Origin: Pectobacterium wasabiae CFBP 3304
GTDB taxonomy: Bacteria; Pseudomonadota; Gammaproteobacteria; Enterobacterales; Enterobacteriaceae
Length of the DNA stretch: 64,000 nucleotides
Assembly: GCF_001742185.1 (NCBI RefSeq)
Contig: NZ_CP015750.1
Location: forward strand, 3,162,001 to 3,226,000
Reading direction: 5' to 3'
The notes below the pieces were generated by a model that was given only the letters and a program-made list of their open reading frames with translations, did no database searches and had not been told where the DNA came from. The position numbers and the translations under genes were made by a program. How positions within the stretch are numbered: position 1 is the first letter of the stretch; each line of letters begins with the position of its first letter. Of the stretch, positions 42,208 to 51,457 are shown in pieces.

Positions 42208-43071
42208 TTATTGCTGGCGGCGACGCATAACGCCTTCCTGCATACTGGATGCAACCAGTACGCCTTCCCGAGTATAGAATTGCCCGCGCACGAAGCCACG
42301 AGCACCGGATGCGGACGTACTTTCCACGGTATAGAGCAGCCAGTCATCCAGTCGGAAATTCCGGTGGAACCACATTGAGTGATCAATCGTGGCAACCTGC
42401 ATTCCCGCTTCTAAAAAACCGACGCCATGAGGCTGTAAGGCAGTGAGTAAGAAATTGCAGTCAGAGGTATAGCCCAGCAGATATTGATGAATACGCTTAT
42501 CATCCGGCAGCGGACTGCTGGCACGGCACCAAACGTGTCTCACGGGTTCGTCTACTTCACCCTTTAGCGGGTTATGAAATTTAACCGGCCGCATCTCAAT
42601 CGGGCTGGCCTGAATAAATTTATCGCGAAAGCGGGGCGGCAGAAGATGTTGCATATCCTGCGCAATTGCTTGTTCGGATTTCAGATCTTCTGGCGGTGCG
42701 ACGTTTGGCATCACATTTTGGTGCTCAAACCCTTCCTCATGGCTTTGAAAAGAAGCGGTCATATAAAAAATGGGCCGACCATTCTGGATAGCGCTAACGC
42801 GTCGGGCGCTAAAACTGTTGCCATCACGCAGGTTTTCAACGTCATAAATAATCGGTTTCTGACTATCGCCGGGCAACAAAAAGTAGCTGTGGAAAGAGTG
42901 AATGTTGCGCTCGATCGGAACGGTCTGTTTGGCGGCTGACATCGCCTGCCCCACGACTTGCCCACCAAAGACCTGGCGCAGCCCCAAATCATCGCTTTGC
43001 CCGCGAAATAGTCCTTCTTCGAGTTTCTCTAAATGCAGGAGGTCGAGAAGGTGTTGTAGTGATTGACTCAT
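42208..43071 (-). CDS. tesB: Acyl-CoA thioesterase II
   Basis: TesB is a double-hotdog thioesterase with broad acyl-CoA range. The 287 residues match E. coli (286). Both hotdog halves are visible, with [14 protein letters not shown] near residue 34 and the second-half segment [21 protein letters not shown] near 225, which holds the catalytic Asp region. It is convergent with amtB and divergent from ybaY. Confidence 0.96.
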   Translation of the reverse strand: MSQSLQHLLDLLHLEKLEEGLFRGQSDDLGLRQVFGGQVVGQAMSAAKQTVPIERNIHSFHSYFLLPGDSQKPIIYDVENLRDGNSFSARRVSAIQNGRPIFYMTASFQSHEEGFEHQNVMPNVAPPEDLKSEQAIAQDMQHLLPPRFRDKFIQASPIEMRPVKFHNPLKGEVDEPVRHVWCRASSPLPDDKRIHQYLLGYTSDCNFLLTALQPHGVGFLEAGMQVATIDHSMWFHRNFRLDDWLLYTVESTSASGARGFVRGQFYTREGVLVASSMQEGVMRRRQQ

Positions 43072-43283
43072 GGTATCGGCCTCAATGGATGCGAATGGCT
43101 GGTTATCTGTTTGTTTTTTAATGTATAAAATAGCTGGCTATGTCTTTTTACTGCAATAAATGTGCGAATTTAAGGAAAATATCAGAATTTTGCACCATCA
43201 TTATTGCGTTGGTTGAATCATACTATTTATGACTACCCGTTTTCGATGCTGGTAGTCTGACAATAATAAAGGAGACTGACCGA

Positions 43284-43868
43284 ATGAAATTATGGCATAT
43301 CTTAGGCAGTATCACGTTATCGATGACTCTGGTTGCCTGTGCACAGAGAAGTGATTATGGCGTTTCTCCTCAGACTGGCGCACCTGTTACCTCTGTTTCT
43401 TCACAGCGCCCGGCTGTCGCAATGCCTGCGGTAACGGGTACAGTGAATATCCGTCAGCGTATTGCGCTACCTCACAGCGCGGTTTTGACCGTTACGGTGT
43501 CTGATGCATCGCTGGCAGATGCGCCTTCAAAAGTGATTACTCAGCGTGTGACGCGTACAGAAGGAAAGCAGGCTCCTTTCCAATTCGAGTTACCGTATAA
43601 CCCGGCTGATATTCAGCCCAATGCGCGTATCTTACTCAGCGCGGCGATTGCGATCGATAATCGTGTTGTCATGGTGACGGAGAACGTCTTACCCGTTATT
43701 AGCAACGGGATAAATAACGCCGATTTGGTATTGGTACCTGTTGCTTCAGTTCCGTTACCCGCGAAAAGCCAGGGATCGATGATATCCAATCCGGTGAATG
43801 AAACCCCTCATATGCTCCAGGGGCAACCGGCTTCATCCTCTACGGTTCCTGCGCAGCCAATCTGGTAA
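43284..43868 (+). CDS. ybaY: YbaY family lipoprotein
   Basis: This 194-residue protein has a lipoprotein signal (LVACA, Cys19). A beta-sandwich of the secretin-associated/YscW type follows (about 50-155, GTVNIRQRIALPHSAVLTV), then a disordered Pro/Ser-rich tail. Relatives in other bacteria act as pilotin-like proteins; the E. coli YbaY function is unknown. AGGAGACTGACCG is the ribosome site. Confidence 0.88.
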   Translation: MKLWHILGSITLSMTLVACAQRSDYGVSPQTGAPVTSVSSQRPAVAMPAVTGTVNIRQRIALPHSAVLTVTVSDASLADAPSKVITQRVTRTEGKQAPFQFELPYNPADIQPNARILLSAAIAIDNRVVMVTENVLPVISNGINNADLVLVPVASVPLPAKSQGSMISNPVNETPHMLQGQPASSSTVPAQPIW

Positions 43869-43887
43869 TTCATCGGGATACGCGCCG

Positions 43888-44208
43888 CTATGGCGCGTAT
43901 TGCCAGCGATATTTAGCAAGATCAATCTTACCCTGACGATTGAAAATCACGCCTTCCGCCTGTAACGCTGATTTCTGACGTATGTAATCTCCGCCGACGA
44001 GCGATATTTCGCCTTTACGATTGATTACCCGATGCCAAGGGAGTTTGCTGTCTTTCGGGAGGCGTTTTAACACACCGCCGACTTGCCTGGATGCTCTTGG
44101 GGAATCGGCAAGTTGCGCGATGTCGCCATAGGTCGCTATTTTTCCATAGGGGATCGCCGCGACAATTTGAAAAACGCGTTGGCGGAAATTATCGTTTTCT
44201 TCTGACAT
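43888..44208 (-). CDS. atl: Alkyltransferase-like protein Atl (YbaZ)
   Basis: This 106-residue protein is related to O6-alkylguanine DNA alkyltransferase but has PWHRV in place of the PCHRV active site, so it can bind alkylated DNA but not repair it. Family knowledge says such proteins flag damage for nucleotide excision repair. The helix-turn-helix Arg finger region (SPRASRQVGG) is present. It is convergent with ybaY. Confidence 0.92.
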   Translation of the reverse strand: MSEENDNFRQRVFQIVAAIPYGKIATYGDIAQLADSPRASRQVGGVLKRLPKDSKLPWHRVINRKGEISLVGGDYIRQKSALQAEGVIFNRQGKIDLAKYRWQYAP

Positions 44209-44297
44209 CCGCGGATATTCCTGCTGTTTCTAAACCGGTTGAACATCATAGTGGCATAGTGAGGTGAGTAAGAAAACAACGGTTAGTATGGGTTAGC

Positions 44298-44326
44298 TTG
44301 CAATTGCCTATCTCATCGCCGATAAT
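44298..44326 (+). promoter_or_regulatory. Promoter of the 4.5S RNA gene
   Basis: TTGCAA and GATAAT are 17 bases apart and followed by a GC-rich discriminator (GCCCACCGC), typical of stable RNA promoters under stringent control. The 5' leader of about 40 bases would be removed by RNase P. Confidence 0.65.
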
Positions 44327-44373
44327 GCCCACCGCTTTGTGACGCACAGTAGAACTGTTACAAAGCCGCCAAT

Positions 44374-44486
44374 GGAGGCCCTGTCGGTTCTCCCGCAACA
44401 CTACCCTGTGGACTCGGTCAGATCCGGAAGGAAGCAGCCGCAGCAGGTGACGTGTGTGCCGGGATGTAGCTGGCAGGGCCTCCACC
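44374..44486 (+). ncRNA. ffs: 4.5S RNA, RNA of the signal recognition particle
   Basis: The RNA binds Ffh and targets inner-membrane proteins to FtsY and SecYEG. The universally conserved tip is present: CAGATCCGGAAGGAAGCAGC with the GGAA tetraloop and the asymmetric loop. The outer strands GGAGGCCCTG and CAGGGCCTCC pair to close the hairpin. Length is about 113 bases (E. coli 114). Ends are estimated from the E. coli RNA. Confidence 0.96.
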
Positions 44487-44772
44487 ATTTCTGCTCTTAT
44501 GCCAATACTCTACCGTCGAATTGATCTTCATCCTCTGCCCATAAACCCAATTCTCAGCCATAAAACCACTCTCATACGTAATCTTTGAGCCGCCATTCGC
44601 CGCATTTTATAGGTGTCGTTGACCGATTTCTGTTTCTTCTGGAAGGGGACTGATTTCTTTACTTAGCGATTAATAATTGCGCCAATTATTACGACTCTTG
44701 TTTTCATCACGGGATATACTATTAATGATGTTATCAATGCGGCTGTTATAAATGATAAACGGAGGGCAATAA
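44487..44772. other. AT-rich gap between ffs and the small reading frame
   Basis: No gene recognised. TATACT at 44715-44720 could be a -10 element for the following small frame, but a well-spaced -35 is lacking. Confidence 0.4.
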
Positions 44773-44847
44773 ATGAATGGGATGAAATGGTTTTTCATTT
44801 TTTCTTATGTCAAAAAATACAATTTGTTACAAGTCTTATTCAATTAA
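44773..44847 (+). CDS. Possible 24-residue small protein
   Basis: A short frame reads MNGMKWFFIFSYVKKYNLLQ plus VLFN. It is preceded by GGAGGG ending 6 bases before the ATG, an almost ideal ribosome site. The first half is hydrophobic and aromatic, then two lysines, so a small membrane-associated peptide is conceivable. It lies in an otherwise gene-free AT-rich gap. I know of no homolog; it may be chance. Confidence 0.3.
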   Translation: MNGMKWFFIFSYVKKYNLLQVLFN

Positions 44848-44862
44848 TACGTTAAAATGAGA

Positions 44863-44892
44863 ATGAAAACAAAGGCCGATAATATTATCGGC
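44863..44892 (-). terminator. Rho-independent terminator of hha
   Basis: GCCGATAAT/ATTATCGGC is a perfect 18-base palindrome; on the minus strand it is followed by CTTTGTTTTC, giving a terminator downstream of hha. Confidence 0.7.
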
Positions 44893-44933
44893 GCAGTGTA
44901 TTAATGCCAGCTTTTTACACGTCTCGTTAGGGA

Positions 44934-45137
44934 TTAACGGACGTATCGCCATACTGCGGTAGGAACTTTGTCGTAGAGTTTGTTCATCGTTAACTCTGCC
45001 AGGCGATGATCGGCTGCAGAAAAGAACATCTCCAGTTCATCATTGGAGAGTTCATACTTGTTTTTTTCAATAACGCGTTCGAGAGTGTCAATGGTTGTGC
45101 ATTTACGCAAACGCATCAAATAGTCGATTTTTTTCAT
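44934..45137 (-). CDS. hha: Hemolysin expression modulator Hha
   Basis: Hha is a small helical protein that joins H-NS to silence AT-rich and horizontally acquired genes. The 67 residues (E. coli 72) contain the conserved [20 protein letters not shown] start and the [19 protein letters not shown] helix with charged residues that contact H-NS. It follows tomB by 55 bases on the same strand, forming the Hha-TomB antitoxin/toxin-type pair. Confidence 0.95.
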   Translation of the reverse strand: MKKIDYLMRLRKCTTIDTLERVIEKNKYELSNDELEMFFSAADHRLAELTMNKLYDKVPTAVWRYVR

Positions 45138-45192
45138 AATGGCCTATGCAAACAGTACCTGGTGGTTAAAATTTATATAAATAAATTATTGC

Positions 45193-45561
45193 TTAAGTTT
45201 TAGCAGGCGTACAGACGTTCTCCCCTGAGAACATTCCGAATAATTTTGCTTTGGACTTCTGCCAGCGTCGTAGTTCAGCGTCATTAATACCATAGTTGCT
45301 AAACAAGACGTAAGTATCATCCAAATATTTTTCAACCTGCTCTGAAAGCTCACTTTCGTTAGGGTATTTTATTTTAAATGTGAGAATAAACGTAGCGATA
45401 TGCTCAATAAGCTCATTTAATTGGAGATTGATCGCAGAAGTTGGATCATTGACCCAGCCGTGACTGCTATCGCCTAACGTTGCTATGCTCTCATCACACA
45501 GATTCTCACATAAGAATCTGAGTTGGGCAATATCATAATGCTTTGGTGTGTACTCATCCAT
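45193..45561 (-). CDS. tomB: Hha toxicity modulator TomB
   Basis: TomB (formerly YbaJ) counters Hha toxicity and influences biofilm. The 122 residues share the DIAQLRFLCENL start and the HGWVNDPTSAINLQLNELIE segment with E. coli. Cys18, which in E. coli TomB is reported to mediate oxygen-dependent inactivation of Hha, is conserved (RFLCENL). It is the first gene of tomB-hha. Confidence 0.94.
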   Translation of the reverse strand: MDEYTPKHYDIAQLRFLCENLCDESIATLGDSSHGWVNDPTSAINLQLNELIEHIATFILTFKIKYPNESELSEQVEKYLDDTYVLFSNYGINDAELRRWQKSKAKLFGMFSGENVCTPAKT

Positions 45562-45817
45562 ATCAATCCCTCCGTTAAGCCGTTATTCAGTGTTACTGCG
45601 GTTAACACCTGGTAAACAGGTAGACTGACGAAGCCTGCAAGATAAAGACGCTAGCATTGTTTCGTATTCATGTTGTTACAGAGAATGCGTTGAGCCATTG
45701 TAATTCGTTCAGCACTGAATGAGACAACAGCGATTTTCGTACCTCTCACATATTACTATGTCGCGAAACTGGGTTGGCGTAAATACCAACACAGCATGAC
45801 TTAACCTTAAGTATAGC
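45562..45817. other. Upstream region of tomB, gene-free
   Basis: It should hold the tomB-hha promoter. A small ACCTG/CAGGT hairpin occurs near 45607-45620. No gene seen. Confidence 0.4.
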
Positions 45818-46008
45818 TATACCCTTAATATTTCAAGCTGCATGTTCGTTGATTGCGTTTACTCACCAAAATCACTTACCTAAGTAAGTTCATTGGGATT
45901 CCCTCTTTGTCGCGTTACGAGGCGCATAAAAGAGCCTTGCCCGGCCAACATATCACGTCGTTCAAAACGATAACATTTTGTCCTGCAACGCGAACTATTT
46001 TGAGTATA
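45818..46008. repeat. ERIC element 4 (191 bp), inverted, with module A only
   Basis: It reads TATACCCTTAATATTTCAAG at left and ends GCGAACTATTTTGAGTATA, an inverted and somewhat degraded ERIC. The core CACTTACCTAAGTAAGTTCA is present, followed by module A (about 45925-45982) with AAAACG/CATTTT. Module B is absent. Confidence 0.8.
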
Positions 46009-46259
46009 TATATGACTATAGCAAAAGCGTGCGTAAAATTCGCGGATAGGATAATAGATAAGGTTTTCACTGCTAGTTATTTTGATTAACTCTCAAATTT
46101 TTTGTAACAATGAGCATAGAATAAACTCGATGGCGGCTTATTTAATTATTTCTATCTGAAAATATGAGAAAGGGTAGAAGGAATGCGAAGGAATTGCTCT
46201 GTTGATAAGGTACAGTGATTGTTGTTATCTTATTGTTTAATAAGTTTTTTAATGAGAAT
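46009..46259. other. AT-rich gene-free stretch right of ERIC element 4
   Basis: No reading frame with a ribosome site and no recognised RNA. The region between tomB and rpmJ2 (759 bases in all) seems to hold only the ERIC element and the hairpin that follows. Confidence 0.4.
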
Positions 46260-46307
46260 CATCCCGTACAGCCATACTAACGCCATAACATAGGCTGTAT
46301 CGGGATG
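46260..46307 (-). terminator. Long hairpin after rpmJ2
   Basis: CATCCCG-TACAGCC and GGCTGTA-TCGGGATG pair over a 19-base loop, just downstream of rpmJ2 on the minus strand. The T run is weak (ATTCTCATT), so termination efficiency is uncertain. Confidence 0.55.
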
Positions 46308-46320
46308 TGATAGAGAAAGA

Positions 46321-46464
46321 TTAACCTTTTTTCTTTTTTCCGCCCTGCACAGCTTTAAAGCGCGGATTGGATTTACATATAACGTAAACTCGCCCGCGAC
46401 GACGGACCACAATACAATCTTTATGACGATTTTTTGCTGAACGCAGCGAACTAAGCACCTGCAT
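46321..46464 (-). CDS. rpmJ2: Zinc-independent 50S ribosomal protein L36 paralog
   Basis: This 47-residue protein ([20 protein letters not shown] start, also called YkgO) is the form of L36 that lacks the zinc ribbon. Only two cysteines (17 and 30) remain and the CxxC/CxxxxH ligand set is missing. It replaces zinc-containing L36 when zinc is scarce. It is 17 bases downstream of rpmE2 and shares its Zur-controlled promoter. It ends GGKKKKG. Confidence 0.95.
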   Translation of the reverse strand: MQVLSSLRSAKNRHKDCIVVRRRGRVYVICKSNPRFKAVQGGKKKKG

Positions 46465-46481
46465 TTAATAACCCTCTCTGA

Positions 46482-46730
46482 TTACTTGAAGAAGTTCCCA
46501 AAGCGCTGCTGGAAGCGCGCCGTGCTGCCTTCTTTGGAATATTCTTTTTGCTTCCCGGTGTAATAGGGATGAGATGCCGAAGAAACATCGATGGTGACGT
46601 AAGGGTAGTGGGTACCCTCCAGTTCGATTGTCCGATCGGTTTTAATAGTTGACCCTGTTCTGTAATAGACATCCGCGCTGGTATCATGAAATACCACTGT
46701 GCGATAGTCAGGGTGAATTCCTGCCTTCAT
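46482..46730 (-). CDS. rpmE2: Zinc-independent 50S ribosomal protein L31 type B
   Basis: The 82-residue protein ([20 protein letters not shown] start, also called YkgM) lacks the CxxC zinc ligands of L31 type A. Under zinc starvation it displaces the zinc-bearing form, releasing zinc. A near-perfect Zur box lies 13 bases upstream of the start codon. It is the first gene of a two-gene operon with rpmJ2. Confidence 0.95.
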   Translation of the reverse strand: MKAGIHPDYRTVVFHDTSADVYYRTGSTIKTDRTIELEGTHYPYVTIDVSSASHPYYTGKQKEYSKEGSTARFQQRFGNFFK

Positions 46731-46738
46731 TGTTGCCT

Positions 46739-46761
46739 CATTTGTTATGTTATAACATATC
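46739..46761 (-). promoter_or_regulatory. Zur (zinc uptake regulator) box of rpmE2-rpmJ2
   Basis: TGTTATGTTATAACA at 46743-46757 matches 13 of 14 defined bases of the gammaproteobacterial Zur core TGTTATANTATAACA. It stands directly before the rpmE2 ribosome site, so zinc-loaded Zur would block transcription. Confidence 0.8.
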
Positions 46762-46914
46762 TATCATGTTGCGCTTTTTTATCATCAGGATCAACCATTA
46801 TGTTTCGGTTAAGCGGCAGCATTCTCTACGTCGCTATAGATACGGATAAGATGCAAAGAAAAACACCGTACACCGTTTAGCTCGGATGAGTCGGGATAGG
46901 GCAGGGAGGTAAAA

Positions 46915-46937
46915 AAAAGGCCGCGAGGCGGCCTTTT
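46915..46937 (-). terminator. Rho-independent terminator of acrAB
   Basis: AAAAGGCCGC and GCGGCCTTTT pair over a 3-base loop; on the minus strand a run of T follows. Confidence 0.9.
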
Positions 46938-46965
46938 AGGATGGTTATCGGTGGATAGTGAAGTA

Positions 46966-49900
46966 TTAGTGAGCTGTTGTATCGTCGGTTTTCTTACCGA
47001 AGCGACGACGGACCACAACGAAGAACACGGGAACGAAGAAGATAGCCAGCACGGTTGCTGTAATCATCCCGCCCATTACGCCAGTACCAACGGCGTTTTG
47101 TGCACCGGAACCAGCACCACTACTGATGACCAGCGGCATTACGCCGAGGATAAAGGCAAGTGATGTCATCAGGATTGGGCGTAAACGCATACGTACTGCA
47201 TCCAGCGTTGCTTCTATCAGGCCTTTCCCTTCTTTCTCCATCAAATCTTTAGCAAATTCGACGATCAATATGGCGTTCTTCGCGGATAGCCCTATGGTTG
47301 TCAGCAGGCCCACCTTAAAGTAAACGTCGTTTTCAAGACTTGTCATATTTGCTGCGATCAATGCACCGATGATCCCCAATGGAACGACCAGCATGACGGA
47401 GAACGGTATTGACCAGCTCTCATAAAGCGCTGCCAGACACAGGAACACGACAATCAGTGAAATGGCATAGATTGCAGGTGCCTGATTACCAGATAACCGC
47501 TCTTGATAGGACATCCCCGTCCATTGGTAGCCAATACCTTGCGGTAATTGGGCCACGAAACTTTCCATCAATGCCATCGCCTCGCCGGTACTCTTACCTG
47601 GCGCGGCTTGACCTTGGATCTGCATGGATGGTTGGCCGTTATAACGTTCCAGACGCGGTGAACCATATTCCCAGTGGCTCTGCGTGAATGCAGAGAATGG
47701 CACCATTTGCCCATTGCTACCGCGGATGTACCAGTTTTTGATGTCATCCGGCAGCATACGGAAAGGCGCATCGGCCTGAACGTAAACTTTCTTCACGCGA
47801 CCGCGATCGATAAAGTCATTCACATAAGATCCACCCAGCGTTGTTGCCAACGTTGAACTGATATCTGATAGTGACACGCCAAGCGCCTGTGCTTTTTCCT
47901 GATCGATATCAAGACGGAACTGCGGTGTATCTTCCATCCCGTTAGGACGAACTTGCACCAGCGTATCAGGATGTTGTGCCGCCATGCCTAGCAGTTGGTT
48001 ACGTGCTTCCGTCAGTTTTGCATGCCCAAGGTTGGCTTGGTCAATCAACTGGAAGTCGAAACCTGTTGCGGTACCCAATTCGATAATCGCAGGAAGGTTG
48101 ACTGCGAAAACCATCGCTTCTTTATACTGACTAAAGGCAGCGTTTGCTCGGCCTGCAATCGCCATAACTTTATTTTCTGCGCCGCTTCGTTCACTCCAGT
48201 CACTCAGGCTGGCGAAGGCCAGACCGGCATTCTGCCCACGACCAGAGAACCCGAAGCCCGTCACGGTAAACACAGACTTGACGTTATTCTTCTCATTTTC
48301 GAGATAATATTGCGTCATTCTGTCCATGATTTTTTGGGTGTTTTCCTGTGTCGCACCGGAAGGCAACTGAACAATGTTCAGGAGAACCCCTTGGTCTTCG
48401 TCCGGCAGGAAGGACGTCGGCAAACGTAAGAACAAGAGTGCGAGGCCGACAACAATCAACAGATAGATAACGAGATAACGACCGGTACTACGCAGAATAT
48501 TAGCAACGCTGTCGGTGTAGTGATGCGTGCTCTTCTCAAACACTTTGTTGAACCAGCCGAAGAAGCCGGTTTTCTCACTGTGATCGCCTTTGGCTATCGG
48601 TTTTAACAGTGTTGCACAAAGGGCAGGTGTCAAAATCAATGCAACCAGAACCGACAGCACCATCGCGGAAACGATTGTGATGGAGAACTGGCGATAGATT
48701 GCCCCTGTGGAGCCACCGGTAAACGCCATCGGGACGAATACTGCGGACAGTACCAGTGCGATACCGACGAGTGCGCCCTGAATCTGTTCCATGGAACGTT
48801 TTGTCGCTTCCTTAGGCGGTAACCCTTCTTCCGCCATAACGCGTTCCACGTTTTCCACGACAACGATGGCGTCATCCACCAGAAGTCCGATGGCGAGAAC
48901 CATCGCGAACATTGTCAGAGTGTTAATGGAATAGCCAAAGGCGGCAAGGATAGCAAATGTTCCCAGCAAAACGACCGGTACCGCGATGGTTGGGATCAGC
49001 GTAGCGCGGAAGTTCTGCAAGAACAGATACATCACCAGGAAGACCAGTACGATGGCTTCCACCAGTGTTTTCACTACTTCGTTGATGGAAATCTTAACGA
49101 AGGGCGTTGTATCGTACGGGTAAACGACTTTCAGGCCGGAAGGGAAGAACTCTTCTGCTTTGGTCAGTGCATCTTTTACTGCGGTTGCGGTATCCAGCGC
49201 GTTAGCGCCTGTTGCCAATTTAATGCCGATACCGGCAGCGGGTTTCCCGTTGAAACGTGCAATAACGTCGTAGCCTTCTGCTCCCAGCTCAACGCGTGCA
49301 ACGTCTTTAAGGCGAACCTGAGATCCATCAGTGTTAACTTTCAGCAGTATTTTAGAAAATTCTTCTGCTGAATTCAGACGGGTCTGAGCAATGATCGAGG
49401 CATTCAACTGCTGGCCGGGAACAGGTGGAGCACCTCCCAATTGTCCTGCGGCGATCTGGTTATTTTGAACACGAATTGCGGCGCTGACGTCACCTGCGGT
49501 TAACTGATAGTTATTTAGCTTGTTCGGATCCAGCCAGATACGCATGGCGTACTGGGAGCCAAATAGCTGCGCGTCGCCTACGCCGGATGTACGGCTGATA
49601 GGGTCTTTAACGTTAGCGGCCACGTAGTCAGCGATATCTTCCTGTGACATTTTACCATCTTCACTAATGAAGGCGGCAACCATGAGGAAGCTGCTACTTG
49701 ATTTCTGAACGTTAACCCCTTGCTGCTGTACTTCCTGGGGTAGCAGCGGCATAGCCAGTTGCAGCTTGTTCTGCACCTGAACCTGCGCGATGTCGGGATC
49801 GGTTCCGGCCTCAAAGGTCAGCGTAATCTGGACTGTACCTGAGGAGTCACTGCTTGATGACATATACATCAGGTTATCGATACCGTTCATATTCTGTTCG

Positions 49901-50094
49901 ATAACCTGCGTAACGGAATCTTGCAGCGTTGATGCATCGGCCCCTGGATAATTTGCTGTTACGTCAATCGCGGGGGGGGCGATCGTCGGATACTGGGCAA
50001 TAGGTAATTTAACAATTGCCAGCAACCCCGTCAGCATCACCATGATGGCGAGTACCCATGCAAAAATGGGTCGATCTATAAAAAACTTAGCCAT
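46966..50094 (-). CDS. acrB: Multidrug efflux RND transporter AcrB
   Basis: AcrB is the proton-driven inner-membrane pump that works with AcrA and TolC to expel antibiotics, bile salts and plant antimicrobials. The 1042 residues (E. coli 1049) have 12 helices and two large periplasmic loops. The proton relay residues Asp407-Asp408 lie in [14 protein letters not shown], and the matching Lys lies in the [15 protein letters not shown] segment near 940. Phe-rich porter residues are present. It follows acrA by 28 bases and ends at a strong terminator. Confidence 0.98.
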   Translation of the reverse strand: MAKFFIDRPIFAWVLAIMVMLTGLLAIVKLPIAQYPTIAPPAIDVTANYPGADASTLQDSVTQVIEQNMNGIDNLMYMSSSSDSSGTVQITLTFEAGTDPDIAQVQVQNKLQLAMPLLPQEVQQQGVNVQKSSSSFLMVAAFISEDGKMSQEDIADYVAANVKDPISRTSGVGDAQLFGSQYAMRIWLDPNKLNNYQLTAGDVSAAIRVQNNQIAAGQLGGAPPVPGQQLNASIIAQTRLNSAEEFSKILLKVNTDGSQVRLKDVARVELGAEGYDVIARFNGKPAAGIGIKLATGANALDTATAVKDALTKAEEFFPSGLKVVYPYDTTPFVKISINEVVKTLVEAIVLVFLVMYLFLQNFRATLIPTIAVPVVLLGTFAILAAFGYSINTLTMFAMVLAIGLLVDDAIVVVENVERVMAEEGLPPKEATKRSMEQIQGALVGIALVLSAVFVPMAFTGGSTGAIYRQFSITIVSAMVLSVLVALILTPALCATLLKPIAKGDHSEKTGFFGWFNKVFEKSTHHYTDSVANILRSTGRYLVIYLLIVVGLALLFLRLPTSFLPDEDQGVLLNIVQLPSGATQENTQKIMDRMTQYYLENEKNNVKSVFTVTGFGFSGRGQNAGLAFASLSDWSERSGAENKVMAIAGRANAAFSQYKEAMVFAVNLPAIIELGTATGFDFQLIDQANLGHAKLTEARNQLLGMAAQHPDTLVQVRPNGMEDTPQFRLDIDQEKAQALGVSLSDISSTLATTLGGSYVNDFIDRGRVKKVYVQADAPFRMLPDDIKNWYIRGSNGQMVPFSAFTQSHWEYGSPRLERYNGQPSMQIQGQAAPGKSTGEAMALMESFVAQLPQGIGYQWTGMSYQERLSGNQAPAIYAISLIVVFLCLAALYESWSIPFSVMLVVPLGIIGALIAANMTSLENDVYFKVGLLTTIGLSAKNAILIVEFAKDLMEKEGKGLIEATLDAVRMRLRPILMTSLAFILGVMPLVISSGAGSGAQNAVGTGVMGGMITATVLAIFFVPVFFVVVRRRFGKKTDDTTAH

Positions 50095-50122
50095 GAATTG
50101 TACCGGCTCCTGTTAGAACGTC

Positions 50123-51316
50123 TTAAGACTTCGCGGGTTCTGCTGACGCTTGTTGCGCCTGCTGATTTTCTGGAGCGACTTCTTGAGTTTTCACCTGCGC
50201 ACCGGGTCTGATTTTTTGCAGACCAGTGAGAATAACGCGATCGCCCGCTTTCAAGCCTTCGGTGACCAACCATTTGTCACCAATTGCTTTACTGGTTTTA
50301 AGCGTGCGTGGTTCCACTTTATCGCCTTCCCCAACAACCATTGCCGTGGCCTGACCACGTGGATCACGGGTGATACCTTGCTGAGGAACTAACAAGGCTG
50401 TTGGGTTAACACCTGAGTCGAGGCGAGCCCGTACAAACATGCCGGGCAGCAGGTTATGCTGCGGGTTAGGGAAAATGGCGCGCAGCGTGATGGAACCCGT
50501 GGTTTCATCTACCGTAACATCAGAGAATTCCAATGTACCGGTCTCTGCATACTCAGTACCGTTTTCTAACAGCAGACGGACGTTCGCTTTGCCTTGATTT
50601 TGTTTCAGCGTGCCGTTTTCCAGCTCTTTTTTCAGTTGTAGAAAATCATTACTGGATTGAGTGACATCAACATAGATCGGATCAAGCTGCTGCACGGTTG
50701 TTAATGCCGTTGCTTGCCCGGTTCCCACCAATGCGCCTTCCGTCACCGTGGATTTCCCCACGCGGCCTTCAATTGGTGAATTGACTTTGGTGTAAGCCAG
50801 ATTGATTTGCGCGGTGTCTACTGCCGCTTTGGCCGCCAGAACCGCTGCGTCAGCCTGACGGGAAGTGGCGACAGCCTGATCGTAATCTTGCTTGCTGACG
50901 TAGTTGGTGCCCAGCAGCGGCTTATAGCGGTTAACCGTCAGGCGTGCAATTTCTGCCTGAGCCTGAGCTTGAGCAAGTGAACCTTTGGCGCTGTTGTAGT
51001 TCGCCTGATAGGTTGCAGGATCGATCTGATACAGTGATGCACCAGCTTTAACGTCAGATCCTTCAACGAAGTTGCGTTTTAGGATAATTCCGCCAACCTG
51101 TGGGCGAACCTCAGCAATGCGGTAAGCACTTGTACGGCCCGGCAGTTCGGTCATGACATTCAGTGCTTCCGTTTTCAACGTAACAATACCCACTTCAGGC
51201 ATCTGCTGCTGTGCGCCGCCCTGCTGATTGTTGCCGCTATCACATCCTGCGAGCATTAAGCCGCCAGAAAGCATCAGAACTGCCGCCAGAGGCGTTAGCC
51301 CTCTGTTTTTGTTCAT
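50123..51316 (-). CDS. acrA: Multidrug efflux periplasmic adaptor AcrA
   Basis: AcrA is the lipid-anchored membrane fusion protein linking AcrB and TolC. The 397 residues begin with a lipoprotein signal (LMLAGC, Cys25). Beta-barrel, lipoyl and alpha-hairpin domains follow (coiled coil about 100-170, AQAQAQAEIARLTVNRYKPL). The C-terminal tail is rich in Gln and Ala. It is the first gene of acrAB and is divergent from acrR, across a shared operator. Confidence 0.97.
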   Translation of the reverse strand: MNKNRGLTPLAAVLMLSGGLMLAGCDSGNNQQGGAQQQMPEVGIVTLKTEALNVMTELPGRTSAYRIAEVRPQVGGIILKRNFVEGSDVKAGASLYQIDPATYQANYNSAKGSLAQAQAQAEIARLTVNRYKPLLGTNYVSKQDYDQAVATSRQADAAVLAAKAAVDTAQINLAYTKVNSPIEGRVGKSTVTEGALVGTGQATALTTVQQLDPIYVDVTQSSNDFLQLKKELENGTLKQNQGKANVRLLLENGTEYAETGTLEFSDVTVDETTGSITLRAIFPNPQHNLLPGMFVRARLDSGVNPTALLVPQQGITRDPRGQATAMVVGEGDKVEPRTLKTSKAIGDKWLVTEGLKAGDRVILTGLQKIRPGAQVKTQEVAPENQQAQQASAEPAKS

Positions 51317-51406
51317 AGATAAACCTCAAGTGTCCGATTTGAAATTGACCAATGGATCACAAGCTCAAAAACCCATTGCTGCTATAGTCTTATGTTCATG
51401 CTATGT

Positions 51407-51430
51407 TACATACATTCTTGAATGTATGTA
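51407..51430. promoter_or_regulatory. AcrR operator between acrR and acrAB
   Basis: A perfect 24-base inverted repeat, arms TACATACATTC and GAATGTATGTA around TT. It is the same as the known E. coli AcrR operator except at the centre. It lies 90 bases upstream of acrA and 28 upstream of acrR, so it can control both. Confidence 0.92.
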
Positions 51431-51457
51431 AATCACGCTTCCTTCAAATACAGCGAT

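Noticed and set aside
46230..46412. 60-residue minus-strand frame overlapping rpmJ2
   Set aside because: It overlaps rpmJ2 in another frame and has no ribosome site; rpmJ2 itself is clear.
51422..51457. Earlier start for acrR
   Set aside because: The ATG lies within the AcrR operator and the added residues are absent from the family.
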